Positions 1 to 5,537 of a DNA stretch of 5,581 nt are shown here, piece by piece. The first letter of the stretch is position 1. Each line of letters begins with the position of its first letter. The notes beneath the pieces are model-generated. The model was not told where the DNA came from and did not search any database. It worked only from the letters and a program-made list of their open reading frames with translations. The stretch is from Deltaproteobacteria bacterium (GTDB taxonomy: Bacteria > CG2-30-53-67). The stretch spans positions 1-5,581 of the forward strand of contig JAADIO010000058.1 in NCBI GenBank assembly GCA_013151235.1, in the 5' to 3' direction. A program made the translations under genes and the position numbers.

Positions 1-1
1 A

Positions 2-1372
2 ACGGATTTAAAGATCCCTGAGATCGGGCCGGCCATCGGCTATAAGGTGAACGATTATTTGTCGATTGGTTTTGGTGCCCGGATTGTCGCCGGTCAGTTT
101 CGCTTCAAACAGGCGATTGGCACCGATTCGACGATTATGAAAGGAACGGGACGTTTCAGCCTAACCCATGAATTAGGGGATACCGCTCCTCAGTCGATCA
201 AGGACGCTGGGTTTGCGAATTACGGTGGGGTCCTGTCAGGGAAATTTAGGGATGCAAGCCTTGGTGGAGTTCAATTCGGTTATCCGGAGCTACAGGGGAT
301 CGGCAGATTAGAGAATGCCTATGCCTTTGGTTTCGGCTGGGATGGGGGGGTCCAGTATCGGCCCTACGGATCGAACAAACTTGTCTTGAGTGTGAGTTAT
401 CGCTCCCGGTCTGTCATGGATTTCAAGGGCGGATCGCTGATGCTGGATTTTTCCGATCAGTTCCGGAAGTTCTATTACGATACGGCACAGTTTGCACCGT
501 TTGAAGATGTTTCTTTTGGGGCTTACCTGCCCGGTGGTGCGACGAAGTTTAGGGGACCTCGTTTTTTCGATGCCCTGTTGGGAACTATTGATAATGCCGC
601 TACGGAAGACCCGAGCCCGAAACGAAGGGCTTTGGCAAAGGCGGCAATGAACTGGTTTTTGCACGGGAAGAACAAGGACGGCTCAGACCATGTGACTCTT
701 GATGGGAATGGATATGTCCGTTCTCTGAATCTGACGGCCTATTACGATCCTTATATGCAGTTTGCCCTTCCCCGTGAACTGACATTCGGAGCCGCCTGGC
801 GACCGACGGAGCGTCTGCTCCTTTCCTGCGAATATAAACTGATTTATATGAATGATATGGTTGGGGATTACTTTACATTTAATCTGCGCAGTGGGGATAG
901 CCCGTTTTTTAATTGGATGATTCTTAGCAAGGATCAGATTGAACGTGGGGATGACAGTTTCGATTTTTCCATGCATACTGATTTCAACACGATCCGCAGT
1001 ATTTCATTGGGGGCTGAGTATGATCTGGGAAATAAATGGACCATTCGGGGAGGTGTACAGCATTCCAACAATACCTTTACGGCGAAACATGTCCCGCTTA
1101 CGTTCAACATGCAGCCGGAAGATGTGGTCTCCGGCGGATTCAGCTATCGTTTGACGGATAACTGGGAACTTTCCTTTGCCGGGACGACCTCTTTTACCTG
1201 GGATACGACGGAATCGAAAGGGCAGGAAAAGACGGGTCCGAACTCCTTTGATCCTAATTTTGCGAACAATGCCGTTTTTCACAAAGGATCCGAGATCGAC
1301 CAGTTCCATTCCAATGCTGCGTTTGATCACAAGCAGTGGCAGGTGAATTTCGGCGTGGCCTATCTCTGGTAA
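2..1372 (+). CDS. OmpP1/FadL-family outer-membrane transport protein, 5'-partial
   Basis: This is the C-terminal part of a FadL/TodX-type beta-barrel, a family that passes long-chain fatty acids or other hydrophobic substrates through the outer membrane. The frame is open from base 2 with no stop, so 456 residues are visible and the true start is upstream. The GTG at 47 lies inside a conserved stretch (PEIGPAIGYKVNDYLSIGFG) and is not the start. Family features are the alternating barrel strands, the segment LPRELTFGAAWRPTERL (around base 770), which resembles the FadL strand pattern 'LP..L.LGA.YRPT..', and a last residue that is aromatic (VAYLW), as expected of a barrel recognised by the BAM complex. 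The signal peptide and the N-terminal plug/hatch region are outside the window. A long insert with charged loops lies around bases 470-720. The substrate cannot be inferred. No clear terminator follows the stop codon. Confidence 0.82.
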   Translation, partial: TDLKIPEIGPAIGYKVNDYLSIGFGARIVAGQFRFKQAIGTDSTIMKGTGRFSLTHELGDTAPQSIKDAGFANYGGVLSGKFRDASLGGVQFGYPELQGIGRLENAYAFGFGWDGGVQYRPYGSNKLVLSVSYRSRSVMDFKGGSLMLDFSDQFRKFYYDTAQFAPFEDVSFGAYLPGGATKFRGPRFFDALLGTIDNAATEDPSPKRRALAKAAMNWFLHGKNKDGSDHVTLDGNGYVRSLNLTAYYDPYMQFALPRELTFGAAWRPTERLLLSCEYKLIYMNDMVGDYFTFNLRSGDSPFFNWMILSKDQIERGDDSFDFSMHTDFNTIRSISLGAEYDLGNKWTIRGGVQHSNNTFTAKHVPLTFNMQPEDVVSGGFSYRLTDNWELSFAGTTSFTWDTTESKGQEKTGPNSFDPNFANNAVFHKGSEIDQFHSNAAFDHKQWQVNFGVAYLW

Positions 1373-1384
1373 TAAATACAAGTC

Positions 1385-1411
1385 ACCTCTGAGGCGCAAA
1401 GGCGCAGAGGT
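1385..1411. repeat. Short imperfect palindrome, likely dispersed intergenic repeat
   Basis: ACCTCTG and CAGAGGT form a 7-bp inverted repeat around a 13-nt centre that itself holds a direct repeat of GGCGC. It begins 12 bp after the stop of the FadL-like gene. It resembles the 'ggcgcaaaggcgcagagg' spacer repeats seen in many bacterial genomes; this is from memory and was not searched. It lacks a T-tract, so I do not call it a terminator. Confidence 0.45.
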
Positions 1412-1424
1412 ACAAAGGGCGAAA

Positions 1425-1486
1425 GGGGTCAAGTCTGCTCTTGGCTTTTGCGCGGGATAATGTTTTTGTCAACACGTGGTTACACG
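1425..1486 (+). repeat. Dispersed repeat, copy A (left flank of the toxin-antitoxin block)
   Basis: The sequence starts GGGGTCAAGTCTGCTCTTGG and runs through TAATGTTTTTGTCAACA to CGTGGTTACACG. It matches the unit at 3628-3687 almost base for base, apart from a few substitutions and small indels. The stop codon of the ATPase remnant (1480-1482, minus strand) lies inside this copy, so the repeat supplies the final codons of that frame. The type resembles short elements linked to REP-associated transposases, but no transposase is present here. Confidence 0.8.
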
Positions 1487-2583
1487 AGTTGGGAAAGGAA
1501 TGTCTGCCCGGGAACGGTGATGGGGTAAGGAATCTCAAAGCAGTCGGCATCGATAAAATCTGCATTCATCGAGAGCTGAAAAGCATGTTTGGCGCCTGTC
1601 CGTGTCTGGAAATAGTCCAGATTCCTGCTTAAGGCCTGGCCGGCGGAGGTCTTCACTTCAACAAGAAACCATGGTTCCCGGTTTTTTGTAACCAGGAAAT
1701 CCACTTCCCGTTGATCTTTGGTCCGCAGAAAGTAGAGCTCATAATCGCCGAAGCCGTTGTCCACCCACCACTGAACAGCCTTCAATAGATGAGAGGCGAC
1801 GAAATTTTCGTTTCTTGTCCCTTCGTCATCTACAAGCGACCAGTCCCAGAGAAAGGTTTTGGGGCCCTTCAGCAGGCTTCGGGAGATGTTACGGCTCCAC
1901 GGTCGGATGGTAAAGCAATAGTAAAGCGATTCCAGCGCGGATACCCATCTTCGGATGGAGTCCTGAGATGCGCGGATCTTTCTTGCCAGCGCCGCAAAGT
2001 TTGTAAGCTGCCCTGCTTGCTGCCGGAGCAGTTCGGCCAGCAATTCCACCTGTCCTACCTCATAGATTTTTGTCGTGTCTCTTAAATCTTCACGAAACAG
2101 TAATTTAAGCCGTGTGCGTTTCCATCGATTGTAAAACCGGGAATTTCTTTTCAGGTAGGGCTCGGGGAATCCGCCGAAACGTATCAGGGCGCTGAAATCA
2201 TCTTTCCGGATCCTTGCCGGGGCAGTGATCTCATGCTCCCGGAGCCCTGCGTGAATGACCTCTGCGACAGATAGAGGGTGCATCCGGTAAAGGAAGTAAC
2301 GTCCCATCAGGCTGTCAGCTCCCTTCCGGTAAAGGTCCAACCGCGCGCTTCCGGTCACAACAATATGAAAACGGTTCTTTGCGTAGGTGTCGTAGAATCC
2401 CTTGATGAAGTTCTTCCAGTGAGGATACTTGTGAAGTTCGTCAAAGACGATGGTTCGGCTTTCCAGTAGTCTTAGCTTGTCGGCCACGGCTCCCGGACCC
2501 AGGAGGATCAACCGCCGGTGATCCTCGTTGTCCCAGTTGAAACAGGAAGGATCTTTTCTGATTTTATGATCAGTGGCGAGAAT
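1480..2583 (-). pseudogene. AAA-type ATPase with DUF4143-like C-terminus, 5'-truncated (Walker A lost)
   Basis: Family members are about 380-400 residue ATP-binding proteins with an N-terminal P-loop domain and a DUF4143 C-terminal domain, often found among mobile or toxin-antitoxin genes; their cellular role is poorly known. The visible frame keeps the segment around CFNWDNEDHRRLIL, a Walker B-like TIVFDELHKY, the sensor-like VVTGSARLDLYRKGADSLMGRY and a C-terminal REVDFLV...FLVEVK motif resembling a PD-(D/E)XK fold. The expected N-terminal 40-50 residues with the GxxxxGKT P-loop are absent. Going upstream the frame meets a TGA at 2602-2604, and the DNA there is the HepT-like fragment. The only start in this frame is TTG at 2511, which would begin just before Walker B. 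I infer a deletion joining two genes at about 2584, leaving a product that could not bind ATP normally. The C-terminus looks nearly complete and ends inside repeat copy A. Confidence 0.8.
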
Positions 2584-2677
2584 ACTTGACCGGAAATTCG
2601 TTCAGGTATTCGCAGTATCTGTCGAAGTCGGAAAGATGGCGCTGGATAATACTGTAGAGTTCGAGCGGTTCAATTTC
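2570..2677 (-). pseudogene. HepT-like (DUF86/HEPN) toxin 3' fragment, copy 1
   Basis: The translated segment EIEPLELYSIIQRHLSDFDR followed by YCEYLNEF resembles the C-terminal helices of HepT-family HEPN ribonucleases, which follow the catalytic RX4-6H motif (pattern 'Y..I....VY.II...L.DF..F..YI'). The catalytic motif and the rest of the N-terminal domain are missing. The frame stays open upstream to an ATG at 2776, but that stretch overlaps the antitoxin gene, has no ribosome binding site and shows no family resemblance, so I do not call a start. Bases 2585-2677 match 4604-4696 at 81 of 93 positions. The match to HepT is by recognition of the C-terminal pattern only and is moderate; that this is a truncated coding fragment is more certain. 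Confidence 0.55.
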
Positions 2678-2735
2678 GAAATCACCATCCCTTTCAGGTG
2701 CCTCATCAACAAAAATGGAAGAATAATTTGAAGAT

Positions 2736-3029
2736 TTATACCTTCGCTGAATCCAGCCAGTCTTCCGTCGTGACATTCAGGTGTTTGTTTCTCTCCTCAA
2801 GCAGGGAGAGAAATTCCCAGACATCCAGTTCCAGTTCTGTCCTTGCTTCTTCCATACTCATCTTCCCGTTTGAATAGAGTTTTATTACGCGTTCTTTCCT
2901 GTCTTCCTCGAATCCTTTTAGCAGAAGGAATCGAATATATTGAGTTTTGTCTTGCCCGGCTTTCTTTGCAAACCGGGAGATTGCCTTCAACAGGGTGTCA
3001 TCTATGCGTATGGTTGTCGGGCGTTTCAT
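2736..3029 (-). CDS. RHH/UPF0175-like antitoxin of the PIN-domain toxin
   Basis: A 97-residue protein with two recognisable parts. Residues 4-40 resemble a ribbon-helix-helix DNA-binding domain (strand TTIRID, then two helices ending YIRFLLLKGF). Residues 44-80 resemble the UPF0175 family (ERVIKLYSNGKMSMEEART, then DVWEFLSLLEER). Proteins of this kind pair with PIN-domain toxins: the RHH part binds the operator and the C-terminal part is expected to block the nuclease. The ATG at 3029 has a strong AGGAGG eight bases upstream and overlaps the toxin stop as ATGA, so the two genes are translationally coupled. Here the antitoxin is the second gene, the reverse of the commoner order. The reading frame appears intact and full length. 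Confidence 0.8.
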   Translation of the reverse strand: MKRPTTIRIDDTLLKAISRFAKKAGQDKTQYIRFLLLKGFEEDRKERVIKLYSNGKMSMEEARTELELDVWEFLSLLEERNKHLNVTTEDWLDSAKV

Positions 3030-3535
3030 GGTTCATCCCTCCTTGATTGCAGGCATAACAGCGCGTCCGCAATGATATCCCTGGCGTAGCGGCCGATCTT
3101 CTCCAGTTTCAAGATGGCAGTCCGTGCATGCTCAAAACTGATCCTGCCTCCTTCAAAAAGGCTGACCACTACTTTGGGGCTTATTGTAAACGGTATTCCA
3201 AGGTAACGGCATACTTTTATGGCTTTTCCGTCATCCGTCAGGATCACATCGGCGTTCCGTGTTGTGTAAAGTTGGATACATTCCGTTTCACCAGCTCCCA
3301 GTGTGATGGGAATATCTGCCGCCCCGGCGGAAGGTTTCTCAATCGCTATTTTATCTGCTTTGACCAGATCATGAATATTTTTTGCGTCAGGGTAGATTTG
3401 CAGAGTATTTTCATTTACGATCTCGTTATAGACCTTTGGGGGAACAATCAATTTTGATGAATCCGCAAGCCGTTCCAACGCTCCGCACTTCCAAAGCAGA
3501 ATTAATGAACAGCTATCGGCGATTATGATTTTCAC
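3026..3535 (-). CDS. PIN-domain putative ribonuclease toxin (DUF3368-like)
   Basis: PIN-domain proteins of this type are metal-dependent ribonucleases that act as toxins held by a partner antitoxin. From the GTG at 3535 the protein has 169 residues. The acidic PIN residues can be seen: D7 in IIIADSCSLI, E38 in VYNEIV, E83 in GAGETECIQLY and D101/D102 in VILTDDGKA. The C-terminal GRISFEHARTAILKLEKIGR fits the helical tail of DUF3368-type PIN proteins. I prefer the GTG at 3535 because AGGTGG lies nine bases upstream and because the longer frame (ATG at 3700) begins inside repeat copy B/C and runs through the promoter. The gene overlaps the antitoxin start by 4 bp. All catalytic positions are kept, so the toxin may be active. 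RNA target unknown. Confidence 0.85.
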   Translation of the reverse strand: MKIIIADSCSLILLWKCGALERLADSSKLIVPPKVYNEIVNENTLQIYPDAKNIHDLVKADKIAIEKPSAGAADIPITLGAGETECIQLYTTRNADVILTDDGKAIKVCRYLGIPFTISPKVVVSLFEGGRISFEHARTAILKLEKIGRYARDIIADALLCLQSRRDEP

Positions 3536-3562
3536 CGTCACTTCCCACCTCGCCTGGTTACA

Positions 3563-3583
3563 GATGATTACAAATGTAACATC
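3563..3583. promoter_or_regulatory. Candidate operator palindrome over the -10 box
   Basis: TTACA-AA-TGTAA (3568-3579) is a perfect inverted repeat. GATG and CATC extend it on either side, with one unpaired A on the left arm, giving roughly 9-bp half sites. It covers the -10 box of the toxin-antitoxin promoter, where a ribbon-helix-helix antitoxin would be expected to bind and repress its own operon. Binding is inference from position and symmetry. Confidence 0.5.
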
Positions 3584-3601
3584 CGTGCCCGCAATTGTCA
3601 A
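3573..3601 (-). promoter_or_regulatory. Sigma-70-type promoter of the PIN-antitoxin operon
   Basis: On the minus strand a perfect -35 box TTGACA (3601-3596) is followed, after a 17-nt spacer, by TACATT (3578-3573), four of six bases of the -10 consensus. Transcription would start near 3565, giving a leader of about 30 nt before the GTG at 3535. Spacing and orientation fit the operon exactly. Confidence 0.65.
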
Positions 3602-3627
3602 TCCATTTCCCCGCCCCACCGAAAAGA

Positions 3628-3687
3628 GGGGTCTGCTCTTGGCTTTTGTGTGGGATAATGTTTTTGTCAACATTACGTGTTTACACG
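3628..3687 (+). repeat. Dispersed repeat, copy B (right flank of the toxin-antitoxin block)
   Basis: Same unit and orientation as 1425-1486. It lacks five bases (AAGTC) near its start and carries a few extra bases in the middle. It contains two small palindromes: TAATGTT-TTTGTC-AACATTA (3656-3675) and CGTGT-TT-ACACG (3676-3687). It lies directly upstream of the promoter of the PIN operon. Confidence 0.8.
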
Positions 3688-3692
3688 CGCAA

Positions 3693-3717
3693 GGGGTCAA
3701 GTCTGCTCTTGGCTTTT
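3693..3717 (+). repeat. Dispersed repeat, partial copy C
   Basis: GGGGTCAAGTCTGCTCTTGG followed by CTTTT repeats the first 25 bases of copy A exactly and starts a second, tandem unit 65 bp after copy B. It stops matching after CTTTT, so it is a partial unit. Confidence 0.75.
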
Positions 3718-3877
3718 ATCAACGGAAAAGCCAATCAATAAGGCGATCTTATAAAAGAATCATGAAATATAAAAAACGCAAATAAGTTCTTTTTTGCGCG
3801 ACTTTTGCGTGCTTCAGGTTACTTATAAAATAACGATACGGCGTGTTTTATTAATTTGATGCTGGAAGGAGCTGTTT
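3718..3877. other. Intergenic region ahead of the PEP-CTERM gene
   Basis: AT-rich, with no gene. TATAAAATAA at 3824-3833 could hold a -10 box (TAAAAT at 3826-3831), but only a weak -35 (TTTGCG, 3804-3809) lies at a suitable distance. CGCAAATAAGTTCTTTTTTGCG (3777-3798) is an AT-rich imperfect hairpin whose minus-strand reading is followed by six T. It could be a weak minus-strand terminator, but no minus-strand gene reads into it. Confidence 0.35.
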
Positions 3878-4555
3878 ATGGCGAATTTTATTGAAATCTT
3901 CAGAGGGATAAGTCGTATATGGTTATCATGCATTTTTTCGATTTTTTTCGTCATCATCTGTTTGGAAGGGGTGGGCGATGCGACTCTGATAAATTTCGAC
4001 GGTCAATTACTGTTCGGGCCTTCCTGGTATGCAGCGACAACCGTAAGACCTCAGCATCTGGATGTCGGAGGTGTGCAGTTTGACGGTGGCGTGGTCTTGA
4101 CGAATATTGGTCTTCCGACGAACGCCTCTTCTGTTTACGCAACTTCCGATCAGGTGGACAGTCTGTTGAATCCCATTACGATTTCTTTTTCAGCGCCGGT
4201 TTCAAGTTATTATTTGAGCCTTTTCAACGGAATCGGGCACGAGATTGTTTATCGTGTTTCGGATGATGCAGGTCATTCTGTTGATGTGCCGCTTATGTCT
4301 TACAGTGTTTCAGGCGGCTATGCCACGGTCGGTTTTGATGCTACGAATGTGAATCAGGTGTCAATTCAAACGGTGGTTGACGCAACAACGCTTGGTTTGG
4401 GGAATTCCTGGAACTTTATGATTGATGAAATTGGGTATAATGAGGTCCTCCCCGAAGGGACGATCAGTACGGAGACGCTCCCGGTTCCCGAACCGGGTGG
4501 TCTTCTCCTTCTTGGAAGCGGTCTTATCAGCCTGTTTGTTTTGCGAAAGAAATAG
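3878..4555 (+). CDS. PEP-CTERM sorting-domain exported protein
   Basis: A 225-residue secreted protein. Residues 14-29 form a hydrophobic signal-peptide core (WLSCIFSIFFVIICLE). The last 23 residues are a textbook PEP-CTERM signal: VPEPGG, the membrane segment LLLLGSGLISLFVL, then the basic tail RKK. In known systems an exosortase in the inner membrane recognises the PEP motif and removes the tail during export, often together with exopolysaccharide production. The body (residues 35-200) is a beta-rich domain of unknown function without cysteine, with runs such as ITISFSAPVSSYYLSLFNG that resemble the beta-sandwich bodies common in this group. AAGGAG lies six bases before the ATG, which fixes the start. 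No exosortase or polysaccharide gene is in the window, so the gene may be a dispersed member of a genome-wide set. Confidence 0.88.
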   Translation: MANFIEIFRGISRIWLSCIFSIFFVIICLEGVGDATLINFDGQLLFGPSWYAATTVRPQHLDVGGVQFDGGVVLTNIGLPTNASSVYATSDQVDSLLNPITISFSAPVSSYYLSLFNGIGHEIVYRVSDDAGHSVDVPLMSYSVSGGYATVGFDATNVNQVSIQTVVDATTLGLGNSWNFMIDEIGYNEVLPEGTISTETLPVPEPGGLLLLGSGLISLFVLRKK

Positions 4556-4561
4556 ATTGGA

Positions 4562-4696
4562 TCAGGATGCTCCATTGCAGTGCGTATTTCTGTGGTTTGA
4601 ATCCTTGATCAGGAAGTTGTGCAGGTATTCGTAGTGTTTGTCGAAGTCGGAAAGATGGTGCCGGATAATACTGTAAAGTTCGAGCGGTTCAATTTC
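4562..4696 (-). pseudogene. HepT-like (DUF86/HEPN) toxin 3' fragment, copy 2
   Basis: Bases 4604-4696 encode EIEPLELYSIIRHHLSDFDK followed by HYEYLHNFLIK, matching copy 1 at 25 of 31 codons. The frame then runs on through about 13 further codons to a TGA at 4562-4564. Upstream it closes at a TGA at 4721-4723, nine codons before the homologous part. The residues just before it read EYQ, which would fit the tyrosine that follows the HEPN catalytic histidine, but the RX4-6H motif itself is absent. It has no start codon with a ribosome binding site and lies convergent to the PEP-CTERM gene. I take it for a dead fragment; the family assignment has the same uncertainty as copy 1. Confidence 0.5.
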
Positions 4697-4774
4697 CTGA
4701 TATTCGGTTTCTGTAGCCGGTCATTCGGATGAGGGAATCAGAGAATCCATGGGGGTTGACCCCTTTGGGGGTGC

Positions 4775-4836
4775 AAAAAAAAGAGACTGCAGGAGCGGGG
4801 GTGGATGAGCCGGGTCCACGCCTTCTCCTGCAGTCT
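4775..4836 (-). terminator. Rho-independent terminator, minus strand
   Basis: Read on the minus strand, AGACTGCAGGAG (4836-4825) pairs perfectly with CTCCTGCAGTCT (4795-4784). The loop holds a further GTGGA/TCCAC stem. The outer stem is followed at once by C and then eight T (4782-4775). It lies about 50 bp beyond the stop of the zinc-ribbon gene and would end its transcript. On the plus strand no T-tract follows directly, so it is one-directional. Confidence 0.75.
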
Positions 4837-4846
4837 GCTCACTTGC

Positions 4847-4866
4847 GGGGTACCTTTCGGCACCCC
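4847..4866. repeat. Second short hairpin
   Basis: GGGGTACC-TTTC-GGCACCCC is an 8-bp inverted repeat with one mismatch and a four-base loop. It stands between the zinc-ribbon stop codon and the terminator and could stabilise the 3' end of that transcript or be part of the inverted-repeat element. Confidence 0.45.
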
Positions 4867-4887
4867 TTAGGGGGAATGGGGGTTATG

Positions 4888-5067
4888 CTATGCTACGGAC
4901 GCGCTTTCTTTTTCCTGAATTTCATCAAGCCCCAAAAAAACAACCTTGGAGCAGATCGGACATTTGTAATAGATGTCAAAAAAGATGGCGCCTCCTTCGT
5001 CACGATTCAAGGGAAGGAACCGGGTGTCGTCTCGGTACATTTTTGAGCCACATTTGTCGCAATTCAT
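4888..5067 (-). CDS. Small zinc-ribbon protein of unknown function
   Basis: A 59-residue protein with two CxxC knuckles, C3/C6 (NCDKCGSK) and C36/C39 (YKCPICSK), spaced as in a zinc ribbon binding one structural zinc. Between them lies FLPLNRDEGGAIFFDIYYK, probably two beta strands. The C-terminal tail is acidic and polar. There is no signal peptide, so it is presumably cytoplasmic. The ATG at 5067 has AGGAGG seven bases upstream; a longer frame exists to 5109 but skips this site. It is followed by a strong terminator, which supports a real single-gene transcript. Such ribbons occur in regulators, RNA-polymerase-associated proteins and unknown small proteins; nothing here decides between them. 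Its nearest upstream neighbour is not visible. Confidence 0.7.
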   Translation of the reverse strand: MNCDKCGSKMYRDDTRFLPLNRDEGGAIFFDIYYKCPICSKVVFLGLDEIQEKESASVA

Positions 5068-5352
5068 GAACCGCCCTCCTTTTTCCAACCGTCCTCTGCA
5101 GGATATCAACCAAGCTTTTCTGCAATCTGCCTATCTCGTAAAGCAAAGTGAATGCCAACTTTCAATGCTCTTATCGGTTGCACCCTTTTGAGACTTTAGA
5201 AAAAATGTTCTTCCACAATATGTAGTCTCTTTTTCTGAACAGAACGCAACTTATGCGAATTTACCTTGTGCAAAAAAGAATTGTATTTTTCTTCTTTGGT
5301 TCTGGTGAGGGCGGTTTTCCTGTGGAAATAGAGCCGCAAAGTCGGTCCATAT

Positions 5353-5409
5353 GGCTCAAATTGGTCAAAATGGGCCGTTGGTTTTTTGTCGGTGACAAAA
5401 TTTCGAGCC
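5353..5409. repeat. Nested inverted repeat of unknown role
   Basis: GGCTCAAATT (5353-5362) pairs with AATTTCGAGCC (5399-5409) apart from one bulged C. Inside it, TTTTGTC-GGT-GACAAAA (5384-5400) forms a 7-bp hairpin with a three-base loop. The two structures compete for two bases. No gene starts directly downstream on either strand. Confidence 0.4.
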
Positions 5410-5537
5410 AAGGTTATGACGGGTCCAAACTCCTACTCCTCCTTTTTTTGACGGATTTTTACCCACACTTAACACCGGAGATGGGGCAAGGGAGGAGTGG
5501 CGAAGATGTGGAGAGTCATCTTCCGTCAAAGATGATG

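Larger units (their letters stand above)
4749..4884. mobile_element. Possible MITE-like element with 9-bp flanking direct repeats
   Basis: ATGGGGGTT occurs at 4749-4757 and again at 4876-4884, enclosing 118 bp. Just inside, the left end reads CCCCTTTGGGGGTGC and the right end, on the opposite strand, CCCCCTAAGGGGTGCC, an imperfect inverted pair. The centre is a 12-bp perfect inverted repeat (AGACTGCAGGAG, 4784-4795 and 4825-4836). There is no coding capacity. The arrangement fits a non-autonomous inverted-repeat element with a target duplication, but G and C runs make chance similarity possible. Confidence 0.35.

Noticed and set aside
47-49. GTG as start of the FadL-like gene
   Set aside because: The frame continues upstream to base 2 with family-like residues, and no ribosome binding site precedes the GTG; the gene is cut by the window edge.
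308-1432. Several minus-strand and one other plus-strand open frame within the FadL-like gene
   Set aside because: They are antisense or out of frame to a clearly homologous gene, lack ribosome binding sites and show no family resemblance.
1789-2469. Plus-strand open frames opposite the ATPase remnant
   Set aside because: Shadows of the minus-strand coding frame; composition is not protein-like.
3536-3700. N-terminal extension of the PIN protein to an ATG at 3700
   Set aside because: It begins in the dispersed repeat and runs through the promoter and palindrome; the PIN fold starts at the GTG at 3535, which has a well-placed ribosome binding site.
1425-3717. CRISPR array
   Set aside because: The repeats are too few, too long and not regularly spaced by unique spacers; no cas genes.
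3525-3785. Plus-strand open frame spanning the repeats
   Set aside because: Its codons are the dispersed repeat and the antisense of the PIN promoter; no ribosome binding site.
3777-3798. AT-rich hairpin as a terminator
   Set aside because: The stem is mostly A-T with a mismatch, and no minus-strand gene precedes it; too weak to call.
4729-5046. 105-codon plus-strand open frame
   Set aside because: It runs through the terminator palindrome and the antisense strand of the zinc-ribbon gene.
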